NCBI RefSeq assembly: GCF_026283965.1
Contig: NZ_JAPDPD010000001.1
Location: 434,001-498,000, forward strand
Direction of reading: 5' to 3'
Source of the DNA: Dyella subtropica
GTDB lineage: Bacteria; Pseudomonadota; Gammaproteobacteria; Xanthomonadales; Rhodanobacteraceae
Length of the DNA stretch: 64,000 bases
Shown here: one piece after another, positions 25,815 through 40,268 of the stretch
Layout: each line of letters starts with the position of its first letter
How positions within the stretch are numbered: the stretch's first letter is position 1
The notes under the pieces: generated by a model
What the model was told of the DNA's origin: nothing
Seen by the model: the letters and a program-made list of their open reading frames with translations, nothing else
The model's database searches: none
Translations under genes and position numbers: made by a program

Positions 25815-26819
25815 ATGCTGACTGCCTTGTTGTTCTTGCTCTCCGCCGGTGCGATTTATCTCGCCTGCGAGTATTTCGTCAACGGCGTCGAATGGTTCGG
25901 GCGCAAGCTCAACCTGGGCGCGACCGCCACTGGCACGGTGCTTGCCGCTTTCGGCACGGCCCTGCCGGAGAGTGCCGTGACCTTCGTCGCCGTGGTCTTT
26001 GGCGCTACGCCGGAGCAGAAGGATATTGGTGTGGGGGCCGCGCTCGGCGGTCCGTTGGTGCTTGCCACCATTGCCTACGCGGTGGTCGGCGTAGCCTTGT
26101 GGAGCAACCGGCACCGTTTGCGGCGCGCCGATAATCTTGTGCGCGTGGAGCACGGCCGGTTGGCGCGCGACCAGTCCTGGTTTCTGGTGATCTTCGTGGT
26201 GAAGTGCGGACTCGGTTTGGTCGCCTTTGCCTTCAAGCCCTGGTTGGGTGTGTTGTTCCTCGCCGCTTACGGTCTCTACGTCTGGCGCGAACTGCAGGAC
26301 GACGACACCGCACCCGTCGAGGAGGCGCTGGAGCCGCTGAAGTTCCAGCCGCATGCGCTGGACCCCGCCCTGTCGCGCGTTTTCCTGCAGACCGCCCTGG
26401 CGCTGCTAGTGATCGCTATCGCATCGCACACCTTCGTCAAGCAGCTCGAGGCGATCGGCGTGGCGTTGCAGCTGTCGCCCCATCTCGTGGCGCTGGTGCT
26501 GAGCCCGGTGGCGACCGAGCTGCCGGAAACGGTGAATGCGCTGATCTGGGTGCGCCAGGGCAAAGAGCGTCTGGCTTTGGCGAACATCTCCGGCGCGATG
26601 ATGATCCAGGCCACCATCCCCAGTTCGCTGGCCCTATTCGCCACACCGTGGCTGTTCGATGCACCGCTGATGGTGGCTGGCGTACTTACCGGCGTAGCGG
26701 TGATCTTCCTGTGGGGTCTGTTCCGTCGCGGCAAGGTGGATGCGCGGTGGATCGTGCCGGTAGGTTCGCTCTACGGTGTTTTTGCGGTTTTTGTCGCCTG
26801 GTATTTCGCTGCGCGATGA
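25815..26819 (+). CDS. CaCA-family cation antiporter (334 aa)
   Basis: An inner-membrane sodium/calcium exchanger-type protein with two inverted halves of about five helices each. Both alpha-repeats are visible: AAFGTALPESAVTFVAVVFG near residues 38-57, and LSPVATELPETVNALIWVRQ in the second half, each with the cation-binding Glu. I placed the start at 25815 (MLTALLFLLSAGAIYLACEY), because the upstream frame covers the riboswitch. Control by a Mn2+ aptamer suggests it exports Mn2+ or that Ca2+/Mn2+ homeostasis is coupled. Confidence 0.9.
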   Translation: MLTALLFLLSAGAIYLACEYFVNGVEWFGRKLNLGATATGTVLAAFGTALPESAVTFVAVVFGATPEQKDIGVGAALGGPLVLATIAYAVVGVALWSNRHRLRRADNLVRVEHGRLARDQSWFLVIFVVKCGLGLVAFAFKPWLGVLFLAAYGLYVWRELQDDDTAPVEEALEPLKFQPHALDPALSRVFLQTALALLVIAIASHTFVKQLEAIGVALQLSPHLVALVLSPVATELPETVNALIWVRQGKERLALANISGAMMIQATIPSSLALFATPWLFDAPLMVAGVLTGVAVIFLWGLFRRGKVDARWIVPVGSLYGVFAVFVAWYFAAR

Positions 26820-26827
26820 GCTTGAAC

Positions 26828-26857
26828 GGCGACACCGGCGAGCGAGCCGGTGTCGCC
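26828..26857. terminator. Hairpin between convergent transcripts
   Basis: A perfect 12-bp stem (GGCGACACCGGC with GCCGGTGTCGCC) around a 6-base loop lies between the antiporter stop (26819) and the end of the minus-strand operon (26863). With no T-run, it is at best a bidirectional, Rho-assisted end. Confidence 0.5.
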
Positions 26858-26862
26858 TCTCG

Positions 26863-27180
26863 TCAATGAAAGCTGCTCTGCGAGAGCAGGCCGAAACAGG
26901 CGGCGATCAAGAGCAACAGCACCGCAAAGATGGAGGCCAGCCCCAGTAGCAGGCCTTTGCCGGTGCGTGGTTTATGGCCGTTGATCAGCACGATGCCCCA
27001 CACCAGGATGCCCACCGGGGGTAGTAGCCAAGCGCCCATGCCTCCCTGGAAGCAAGCTACCTCGCCAAGGAACATGGTCAGCCAAGCCAGCATGATGCCG
27101 GCGATCAGCGATCCCTGGCTGGGCGGCGCGGTCGGTTCGGGCGGTAGTGGGGCTGGGTCGGGCAACCGCATCTCATTCAT
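26863..27180 (-). CDS. Small membrane protein, last gene of the radical SAM operon (105 aa)
   Basis: A Pro-rich cytoplasmic start (LPDPAPLPPEPTAPP) is followed by three hydrophobic helices: LIAGIMLAWLTMFLGEVACF, AWLLPPVGILVWGIVLI and GLLLGLASIFAVLLLLIAAC. Its start overlaps the radical SAM stop by ATGA, so the two are coupled. I recognise no family. It may be a membrane partner or scaffold of the operon enzymes. Confidence 0.75.
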   Translation of the reverse strand: MNEMRLPDPAPLPPEPTAPPSQGSLIAGIMLAWLTMFLGEVACFQGGMGAWLLPPVGILVWGIVLINGHKPRTGKGLLLGLASIFAVLLLLIAACFGLLSQSSFH

Positions 27181-28613
27181 GCGAGCGTCCTTTCGATGGC
27201 GCGGGTCTGTTCGATTTCTTTTCGCAGGGCCTGTAGCCGCGCCGCCTTGTCGTCGCGGTAGAACAAGTTGAAGGTGTCGAACGGAATGATCCGGCCATCC
27301 GGCTGAGCGATGTGTACGCAGGACTTCTTCACCGCACGCAAGTCGAAGCCATGGGCGTCGATGAATTGCATGATCAGCACGCGGAACACGTTGCGGTAGG
27401 ACAGGTCAGACGGCGCCTGCACTTGCGGCAGGCAGCACAGCAGATCCGAGAGTGAGCAGGCCTGAGACTCGGGCGAGTGATTGGTGGCGAACAATTCGAA
27501 GACATGGGCGCGCAGTTCGTCGTCGCGCTCCACCACAATGGTGTTGCGGCCTTTGCTCACCAGGGTTTCCGGCGAAACGAAGCGCGTCAGTGGCACGACC
27601 TGATCACCCAGTTTCAGCGCGTAGGCCATGGCCAGGCAGTCTGGGTTGCAGGGCACCGGAATCAGGTCGTCAGGCTGGAACAGCGAGCTTTGCTCCAGGA
27701 TGCGCCGACGAACTTCGCTTAACGTCAGTCGGTTGTGCTCCGGGTCGTAGCCTTCCAGGCGGCCGGCCGCCTGGATCGGCTGGAAAGTGACGCCACGGAC
27801 GCAAGGCTGTGTCATGGCGAAGTCGATGATCTCGCCCAGCTCGCCGTCATTGAGGCCCTTCTTCACCGTGACCACCAGCGTGGTCGAGATGTCGTGGCGA
27901 TTGAGGTGTTCCAGCGCTTTGAGTCGCACATCGCGCAGCTTCGCGCCGCGAAGATCCTTGTGTACCTCGTCGCGCAGCGAATCGAATTGCAGGTACAGCT
28001 CGAAGCCAGGTTGATAGGCGGCTAGGCGAGCCGCGAAGTCGGGCTCCTTCGCAATTCGCAACCCATTGGTATTCACCATCAGGTGGCGAATCGGGCGGCG
28101 CTTCGCGGCATCCAGGATGGCAAAGAAATTCGGATGCAAGGTGGGTTCGCCGCCGGAGAGCTGCACCACGTCGGGCTCGCCCTCGTTGGCGACGACGGCA
28201 TCGAGCATGCGCTCCACTGTCGCCAGATCATGGAAGCCCGGCCGATGCGGGCCGCTTTCGGCGTAACAGATCGGGCAGCGCAGGTTGCAGTGATCGGTGA
28301 TCTCGACCAGGGTGAGGCAAGAGTGCTGCATGTGCTCGGGGCACAGGCCGCAGTCGTAAGGGCAGCCGAAATGCTGCGGCGTGTTGAAACGTATCGGCAG
28401 CTCGGGTGGCTTGATATAGAGCTCGCGGCACTGGCGATAGTACGCGGCGTCATCGGCGATCAGTACGCGCTCGCGACCATGGTGCGGACACCACTTCTCC
28501 AGGTAGACGCGATCGTCTTTGATCAGAATCTTGGCTTCGACCCGGCGCAGGCAGGTCGTGCAAATCGATACCGCGCTGTCGTAGAAGAGATATGGCCTTA
28601 CCTTGGCACCCAT
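27177..28613 (-). CDS. Radical SAM protein of the Tes/COG1964-like group (478 aa)
   Basis: The radical SAM cluster motif is C109NLRCPIC116. Before it lie extra Cys clusters: C18TTC21 and CPHHG (Cys42), a zinc-ribbon-like pair, then GCPYDCGLCPEH (Cys84, 88, 91) and Cys99. SGGEP and NTNG follow the cluster. More Cys occur in the C-terminal half (VPCNPDC, LLCCLPQ, KKSCVH). This order matches, as I recall it, the group that contains the archaeal tetraether lipid synthase Tes. I chose the ATG at 28613, which overlaps the Lgt-like gene by 16 bp. The reaction is unproven; carbon-carbon coupling or thiol chemistry on a lipid is a fair guess. Confidence 0.85.
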   Translation of the reverse strand: MGAKVRPYLFYDSAVSICTTCLRRVEAKILIKDDRVYLEKWCPHHGRERVLIADDAAYYRQCRELYIKPPELPIRFNTPQHFGCPYDCGLCPEHMQHSCLTLVEITDHCNLRCPICYAESGPHRPGFHDLATVERMLDAVVANEGEPDVVQLSGGEPTLHPNFFAILDAAKRRPIRHLMVNTNGLRIAKEPDFAARLAAYQPGFELYLQFDSLRDEVHKDLRGAKLRDVRLKALEHLNRHDISTTLVVTVKKGLNDGELGEIIDFAMTQPCVRGVTFQPIQAAGRLEGYDPEHNRLTLSEVRRRILEQSSLFQPDDLIPVPCNPDCLAMAYALKLGDQVVPLTRFVSPETLVSKGRNTIVVERDDELRAHVFELFATNHSPESQACSLSDLLCCLPQVQAPSDLSYRNVFRVLIMQFIDAHGFDLRAVKKSCVHIAQPDGRIIPFDTFNLFYRDDKAARLQALRKEIEQTRAIERTLA

Positions 28614-29350
28614 GCGCTGCGTCGTCCTGTAAGCAGTGCCCGCGCGATTCGCGGGATGGCTCGATGGTAATAGAGCAAGCCCGCGGCGCACAGCAACTGC
28701 AGCCCGGAGATATGCCCCAGATAGGGGTAAGGCAGGGGCTTGATGCTTTCCACCAGAAGGCGGAAGGCGAGGTAGCCGATCATGAAAGCACGAAAGCGGT
28801 CGCCCGACTGGGCGAGTGCATCACGTCGGATATGGATGAGTGCGTACTGCGCGAGCAGGAAGGCGATTTCATAGAGCTGGGTGGGATGGCGAGGAATACC
28901 GTCGCCGAAATCCACGCCCCAGGGAAGTGCGGTTGGGTTGCCATAGGTGTGGTCGCTCAGACCCGCCAGGAAGCAGCCGATACGGCCAATGCACATGCCA
29001 ACGGTGAGCGGCAGCACAAAGGCATCGCCAGTGGATTGCTGCACGCAGGCGATCTTTTTGGCCAGTTCGACGCCGAGTAAGCCGCCAAGCAGGGCGCCGA
29101 CGATGGACTTGCCTTCGATCAAGTGGGCGAGGTTCGGAAAATCGCGAAAGGCAGCCAGCGGATCGTCCAGCCAGAACGCCAGTTTGGCGCCCAGTGCCGC
29201 GCCGACGATAGCGCCGACACCCACCCAGGCCACATGGTCGTCATGCGTGAATGCGTCGGGCGCAAGGCGCTTGCGCGTCCACAGGAAGGTGCGAAAGCCG
29301 ATGGCATAGGCCAGCATCTCGAAGACCGTATGCTGCGCGATCGGGCTCAT
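28598..29350 (-). CDS. Lgt-like membrane protein, divergent paralogue (250 aa)
   Basis: Six or seven membrane helices and the prolipoprotein diacylglyceryl transferase signature in altered form: GRIGCFLAGLSDHTYGNPT, then PRHPTQLYE. Compared with E. coli Lgt as I recall it, the Arg of GRxG and the RHPxQLYE motif are kept. The His of HGGLIG is replaced by Val (KSIVGALLGG), and the Asn and Glu after GR are Cys and Leu. It is therefore unlikely to be the housekeeping Lgt. The ATG at 29350 has GGA at -9. It overlaps the radical SAM gene, so the two products probably act together on a phosphatidylglycerol-like lipid. Confidence 0.85.
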   Translation of the reverse strand: MSPIAQHTVFEMLAYAIGFRTFLWTRKRLAPDAFTHDDHVAWVGVGAIVGAALGAKLAFWLDDPLAAFRDFPNLAHLIEGKSIVGALLGGLLGVELAKKIACVQQSTGDAFVLPLTVGMCIGRIGCFLAGLSDHTYGNPTALPWGVDFGDGIPRHPTQLYEIAFLLAQYALIHIRRDALAQSGDRFRAFMIGYLAFRLLVESIKPLPYPYLGHISGLQLLCAAGLLYYHRAIPRIARALLTGRRSAWVPR

Positions 29351-29378
29351 CGTTCGTCCACTATGGCCGGTGACGTAT

Positions 29379-30131
29379 TCAGGAGTCACCCAGACGCGAC
29401 AGTTCGAGGCGAGCCGCCTTCAGCCAGGCCTGTTCCTTGCGGCGGTAATAACCAGGCATGAGCTGAGCACGCTTGAGCTGGCTCTGCAGGACATCCCGCG
29501 CCTCGGCATGGCGTTGGCTCTTGCCGAGCAGGCAGGCATAGCGGAAACGACCTTCCTCACCTGGATAGCTGTCGGCGAGTACGCGGTACTCGTCCAGCGC
29601 CGCCTCGGTCTCGCCGAGTGCTTCGAGGCAGTTGGCGTAGAGCAAGTGTCCATCGCTGGACTTGTAACTGGGATTGGCCTTGATCAGCGCTTCCAGGGTG
29701 CCACGAGCGGCGGCGTGATTGCCGGCACCCGCTTGTGCCTGAGCCAGGCCGAGCATGAAATCCGGCTCAGTGACGTATAAGCCGGTCAGCAGGCCTTGGT
29801 AGAGCTCTTGGGCATTGGCGTAGTCGCCTTGTTGCAGGCATTCCTCGGCCAGGCGGCGGCGATTCTCCACGGTGTTGCTCAACTCCAGCTGCCGTTGCAA
29901 TTCGCGTCGACGGCGCTGAGGGTCGATCACCTGCATGGCCCTGCTGGCTGCTTTGCGGCCACGTGGGTCGTGGCGAAGGTCGGGAATGACGGCTACCAGC
30001 ACGTATACCAGGACGGCAAGGTAGGAGCCGATCAGGATCAACCAGATCCAGTACAGCGGGCGGCCGCTGCGAACCACATGAATGGCGCAGGCCACTTGCA
30101 GGGCGATGGACAGCAGTAAAACGAAGGGCAT
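29379..30131 (-). CDS. Membrane-anchored TPR protein (250 aa)
   Basis: Two N-terminal helices (MPFVLLLSIALQVACAIHVV and YWIWLILIGSYLAVLVYVLV) resemble the PLDc_N membrane hairpin. They are followed by tetratricopeptide repeats (CLQQGDYANAQELYQGLL, GHLLYANCLEALGETEAALD, LLGKSQRHAEARDVLQSQL). I chose the ATG at 30131, which is preceded by GAGGGAAAGG. It is the first gene of the operon and 28 bp upstream of the Lgt-like gene. It probably serves as a cytoplasmic protein-interaction platform. Confidence 0.85.
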   Translation of the reverse strand: MPFVLLLSIALQVACAIHVVRSGRPLYWIWLILIGSYLAVLVYVLVAVIPDLRHDPRGRKAASRAMQVIDPQRRRRELQRQLELSNTVENRRRLAEECLQQGDYANAQELYQGLLTGLYVTEPDFMLGLAQAQAGAGNHAAARGTLEALIKANPSYKSSDGHLLYANCLEALGETEAALDEYRVLADSYPGEEGRFRYACLLGKSQRHAEARDVLQSQLKRAQLMPGYYRRKEQAWLKAARLELSRLGDS

Positions 30132-30211
30132 GCCTTTCCCTCGGATGCAATCGTTCAAAGCAGCGGATGCTACGTCAAGGACGGAACCCTGAGGAGCTCG
30201 CGCGGATAAGC

Positions 30212-30907
30212 TCAGTCTTGGTGCGACGCATTACGGTCGCGGTCCGCGCCCAGCTTGCGGTCCAGCGCGCCGAACAACTTCTTGAACGTGCGGGCGAATT
30301 TGCCACGCTTGGTCTTGCGGAGCTTCTCTTCTTCGCTGGTCAGCCAAGCCACCTGGATCACCCGACGCTCGCCCTCATAGGGCAGGTGGCCATGGAAGGA
30401 GTTGTCGCAACGCTTGAATACGGCGAACTCGCCGTACAAGGGCTTGAGTTCCGGGGCGATGACATCGTCGATGTTGTCGATGCTGCCCAAGAAGCGCAGG
30501 CAGCCGTCACTGGTGTCCGGCCACTGGGTGTTGAGGTAGAGGAGGGCGGTGGCGACTTTGGATTTGCTGTCCGTATGGATGGTGCCGTGGCGCCTGTTGA
30601 GCGAACGGCAGAGCGTGACCAGCGTGGGGTATTGGCCAAGGTTCTCGATGTTCAGACGCTTGCCGATGGCGCTGGCGAATTCCGGCGTGATCAGGCGCTG
30701 CACCAGGGCATTGACCGTAGGCCCGCAGTCGCTGGGGTCATAGGGGAAGAAGCCGGCGCTGGCGTAGCGAGGGAAGTCCTGCTCCAGGTCGCTGCGGAAC
30801 TCGTCTGGCAACTGGCCGTGCGCGATCATGAGCGGGAACGGTTCGTGCCGTATATCCGTGTCCGGGCGGTCAAAACGGGCAGGATCGAGCAGAACGGCGG
30901 TGCTCAT
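30212..30907 (-). CDS. 2OG-Fe(II) oxygenase family protein (231 aa)
   Basis: A double-stranded beta-helix dioxygenase: iron ligands in GTIHTDSKSKVATALLYLN (His-x-Asp), the distal His in NSFHGHLPYEGERRVIQVAW, and the Arg for 2-oxoglutarate a few residues later. The C-terminus is basic (KLRKTKRGKFARTFKKLFGA) and could touch membrane or nucleic acid. The start may be 30907 or 30925. It lies 80 bp upstream of the TPR operon on the same strand and may belong to it. The substrate is unknown. Confidence 0.85.
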   Translation of the reverse strand: MSTAVLLDPARFDRPDTDIRHEPFPLMIAHGQLPDEFRSDLEQDFPRYASAGFFPYDPSDCGPTVNALVQRLITPEFASAIGKRLNIENLGQYPTLVTLCRSLNRRHGTIHTDSKSKVATALLYLNTQWPDTSDGCLRFLGSIDNIDDVIAPELKPLYGEFAVFKRCDNSFHGHLPYEGERRVIQVAWLTSEEEKLRKTKRGKFARTFKKLFGALDRKLGADRDRNASHQD

Positions 30908-30961
30908 GGGCGTGTGCATCTCCATAGAAACGGCGCGTAGTGTAACGCTTCGCCTGTCTTA

Positions 30962-31229
30962 GGAGCCTGTCCTTATCGTCCGCATAGCCCGCGTTGCTTA
31001 CCCTTGGCCGCCCGCTGGTAGGGCGTGGCGCAGTGCCTGACTGGCGGTCAGGTCAAGCCGCGCCCTGTCGGCGGGCGGCCAAGGGTAAGCAACCCTCCGG
31101 GCCGAGTCTGTTTGCCCGCATGCCGGCGTCATCACTCGGTTGTGTACGGACGTACACGCCCTCGTTCTTCCTTGCCATGCGCGCAAACAGCTCTCGGCGC
31201 GGGCCATGCAGACGATAAGGACAGGCTCC
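30962..31229 (+). repeat. Nested inverted-repeat element, copy C
   Basis: The outer arms 30962-30993 and 31198-31229 pair over 32 positions with two mismatches. The inner stem 30993-31015 with 31071-31093 is 23 bp, perfect. The core stem GGGCGTGGC/GCCGCGCCC (31021-31029, 31057-31065) is capped by CCTGAC-TGGCG-GTCAGG. The 3' half (31094-31197) is nearly identical to copy B, including CTGTTTGC/GCAAACAG and GTGTACG-GA-CGTACAC. It sits in the divergent gap between the 2OG oxygenase and carA. The rest of the gap, 31230-31386, is the carA leader. Confidence 0.88.
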
Positions 31230-31325
31230 CAACTGACACAAAGACGTGACTTTTACGCGTCATCCGGTGGACAGAAAGGCCTCTCGCACCTATCATCGCC
31301 AACCGCCCTGTGACTTTCCTCGACC

Positions 31326-31363
31326 AAGGTCCACAAGCCTGCTTACCGCGGCTTGCGGACTTT
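31326..31363 (+). promoter_or_regulatory. Leader hairpin upstream of carA
   Basis: GTCC-A-CAAGCC pairs with GGCTTG-C-GGAC around a 10-base loop and is followed by TTT, 24 bp before the carA start. It could be an attenuator or a ribosome-access switch responding to pyrimidine or arginine supply. No PyrR box or ArgR box was recognised. Confidence 0.35.
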
Positions 31364-31386
31364 GCTGCACCTAAAAGGCGGCCTCC

Positions 31387-32514
<1,128 letters not shown>

Positions 32515-32515
32515 G

Positions 32516-35739
<3,224 letters not shown>

Positions 35740-35743
<4 letters not shown>

Positions 35744-36216
35744 GTCGTGCCCCCATCACCAAGATCGGCTCGGAACGCCTGCGTGGCGAGCTGGACAAGC
35801 TGAAGTCGTCGGACCGGCCGCGGATTATCGCGGCCATCGCCGAGGCACGTGCGCATGGCGACCTCAAGGAAAACGCTGAATATCACGCGGCGCGTGAGCA
35901 GCAGAGCTTCATTGAGGGCCGTATCGCCGAGCTGGAGGCTGCGTTGTCCACCGCTGAGGTGATCGACGTGTCCCGCCTGGCTGCGGGTTCGCGCGTGGTG
36001 TTCGGTGCTACGGTGGACCTGGAAGAAGAGGTCAGCGGCGAGGCGGTGACTTACCAGATCGTGGGCGACCTGGAGGCCGACATCAAGCAGCGCCTGATCG
36101 CGGTGTCGTCACCGATTGCCCGCGCCCTGATCGGCAAGAGCGAAGGGGACAGCTTCGAGTTCAAGGCGCCAAATGGTGTGAAGCGTTACGAGATCACCGG
36201 CGTGCGCTACGCCTGA
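35740..36216 (+). CDS. greA: Transcription elongation factor GreA (158 aa)
   Basis: Rescues backtracked RNA polymerase. The coiled-coil end carries the acidic tip in [20 protein letters not shown], and the C-terminal FKBP-like domain has [20 protein letters not shown]. The ATG overlaps the carB stop (ATGA), so it is translated from the car mRNA. The carAB-greA order is common in this family of bacteria. Confidence 0.97.
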
Positions 36217-36225
36217 TGTCTGACC

Positions 36226-36254
36226 TGTAGGAGCGCACCCTGTGCGCTCCTACA
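36226..36254. repeat. REP-like hairpin (TGTAGGAGCGCAC type) after greA
   Basis: A perfect 13-bp stem, TGTAGGAGCGCAC with GTGCGCTCCTACA and a 3-base loop, 10 bp after the greA stop. It is the same repeat sequence as at 57339-57416. Such units are dispersed in pseudomonads and xanthomonads and often end transcripts. Confidence 0.8.
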
Positions 36255-36282
36255 AGGCGTTTGGCGGAAATGGATGGGCAAC

Positions 36283-36308
36283 AAAAAAGGGCCGCTTGCG
36301 CGGCCCTT
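36283..36308 (-). terminator. Rho-independent terminator of the bL36 gene
   Basis: On the minus strand AAGGGCCGC and GCGGCCCTT (36287-36295, 36300-36308) form a 9-bp stem with a tetraloop, followed by a run of six T. It lies 25 bp past the bL36 stop. In the other direction it could also stop greA transcripts. Confidence 0.85.
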
Positions 36309-36333
36309 CTTCGTTGACTCGTCGCAGCTGAAA

Positions 36334-36459
36334 TCAGCGCTGACGAGCCTTGAAACGCGGGTTGCTCTTGCAGATCACGAACACCTTGCCGCGACGGCGC
36401 ACAACCTTGCAGTCACGGTGCCGCTGCTTGGCGGACTTCAAAGAGGAAAGCACCTTCAC
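36334..36459 (-). CDS. rpmJ: Ribosomal protein bL36, zinc-free (type B) form (41 aa)
   Basis: The 41-residue product, [20 protein letters not shown] then [20 protein letters not shown], is the bL36 paralogue with only two Cys, which does not bind zinc (YkgO type). The GTG start at 36459 is preceded by AGGAG, and the longer upstream frame has no family support. In bacteria with both forms this one is used under zinc limitation; in Xanthomonadales it may be the sole copy. Confidence 0.93.
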   Translation of the reverse strand: MKVLSSLKSAKQRHRDCKVVRRRGKVFVICKSNPRFKARQR

Positions 36460-36536
36460 GGCCAGCTCCTGACACTTAACGGAAAAAGATAAGTTAAAAA
36501 GTGTAGCTGTTTGATTGCTCTGGAACAAGTCCGGAT

Positions 36537-37451
36537 TTACAACAAATGCGGAACGGCTTTGGATTCGGCCAGCATGGACAGGAATTGGGCCAGTACCGGC
36601 GAAGCATCGTCCCGACGGCTTGCGACGGCCAGCAGCATATAGGCATCGGGATCCTCCAGTTGAACATAGCTGACACCGGTCAGGGTGACCGTGCACATGG
36701 AGGCAGGGATCAGCGCTAGTCCCATGCCGGCAGCCACCAGCATCAGCAGCCCATTGATCTGCTGGGCGTGTTGGCGGATCAAGGGGTGGAAGTTGGCCTT
36801 GGCGGCGATGTGCGCCAGCCGGTCGTACAGGGTGGCGGCGAGTTCGCGCGGTTGAACGACGAAGGCTTCGTCGGCCACTTCGCGTAGCCAGATGCGTTTG
36901 CGATCAGCCAGTCGATGCTCGGAGGGGAGGGCGAGCAGCAGGGGTTCGCGGTCGATGTCGTCCAGACGCAGATCGCGGGCGTCCGCCTCGTGCTTGGGCA
37001 GATCGCGTACGAAGCCCACATCCAGGTCGCCCGCCAGTAAGGCGGCAAACTGCGGCTCGGTGTACATCTCGCTGAGGATGACGCGGACATGCGGTGCATG
37101 ACGGCCGAAACGCAACAACGTCTGGGGCAGCGCAGGGTGGAACGTCACCGATACGGTGTACGCCAGTCGTAGTTGGCCACTGAAGCCTGCCGCGGCCTGG
37201 ACGACCTGACTGCGTGCCTCGCCGGCCTTGGCTAGAATTTGCCGAGCCTGGTCTAAAAACACCCGCCCGGGCTCGGTCAGCGCCACATTGCGTTTGTCGC
37301 GATCGAGCAGGCGAACTCCAAGATCGGCTTCAAGAGACTGAATTTGCTGAGAAAGTGGCGGTTGGGAGATATGCAGTCGTTGGGCGGCGCGAGTAAAGCT
37401 CAGCTCTTCAGCCACGGCAACGAAGTAGCGCAACTGGCGGAAATCGAACAT
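36537..37451 (-). CDS. LysR-type transcriptional regulator (304 aa)
   Basis: The N-terminal HTH reads [20 protein letters not shown], then [20 protein letters not shown]. The substrate-binding domain begins at about residue 92 ([20 protein letters not shown]). It resembles regulators of the BenM/CatR-like branch. It lies next to fadH, but that gene has the same orientation and ends toward it, so the target is not obvious. An AT-rich, partly palindromic stretch just upstream (37450-37495, ATATATAT with TTACATATAA) is the likely autoregulatory site. Confidence 0.92.
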   Translation of the reverse strand: MFDFRQLRYFVAVAEELSFTRAAQRLHISQPPLSQQIQSLEADLGVRLLDRDKRNVALTEPGRVFLDQARQILAKAGEARSQVVQAAAGFSGQLRLAYTVSVTFHPALPQTLLRFGRHAPHVRVILSEMYTEPQFAALLAGDLDVGFVRDLPKHEADARDLRLDDIDREPLLLALPSEHRLADRKRIWLREVADEAFVVQPRELAATLYDRLAHIAAKANFHPLIRQHAQQINGLLMLVAAGMGLALIPASMCTVTLTGVSYVQLEDPDAYMLLAVASRRDDASPVLAQFLSMLAESKAVPHLL

Positions 37452-37631
37452 ATATAGGATTTACATATAAGTTTCGTCCGAAATATATATTGGTTTCTGT
37501 AATCCGTCGATCATATGCTTCTCCTCGTCCCGCCACCGTCCCCTCCCCCCAGGTGGCGGAGACCCTCGCCCCGCGACGATGCTATCCCCGCGATACCCGG
37601 TCCCTCCCCCTGACCGCCTATCGACGCATCG

Positions 37632-37665
37632 TTTAGCGGGGCGCTTTCATTTCTGCGCCCCTAAA
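37632..37665 (-). terminator. Hairpin after fadH
   Basis: GGGGCGC and GCGCCCC (37638-37644, 37655-37661) pair, with flanking TTTA/TAAA. It lies just past the fadH stop (37683) on the minus strand. The remainder of 37452-37682 shows only C-rich sequence and no gene. Confidence 0.6.
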
Positions 37666-37682
37666 GCCTGTGACGCCAACAC

Positions 37683-40101
<2,419 letters not shown>

Positions 40102-40183
40102 AGGATGGGCATTCGCGAGGTTCGTCGGCAGGACGGGCGGGCTAGATAGCATGCGGGTGGGGCAGGGTCAACGCGATAAGCGT

Positions 40184-40227
40184 CTGATTCATAATCTCTG
40201 CGTAGCCCAGGCAGGAATGTGAATCAG
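40184..40227. repeat. Inverted repeat in the cmk upstream region
   Basis: CTGATTCA (40184-40191) and TGAATCAG (40220-40227) are perfect inverted copies 28 bp apart, within 90 bp of the cmk start. They may be an operator or leader stem. Confidence 0.35.
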
Positions 40228-40268
40228 GCTCTAACATATTGGTTTTGCCTGCCCAGCCTGGAGTCGCC

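Noticed and set aside
37514-37620. Short Pro-rich ORF between the LysR gene and the fadH end
   Set aside because: It has no SD and its C-rich composition alone explains the Pro-rich reading.
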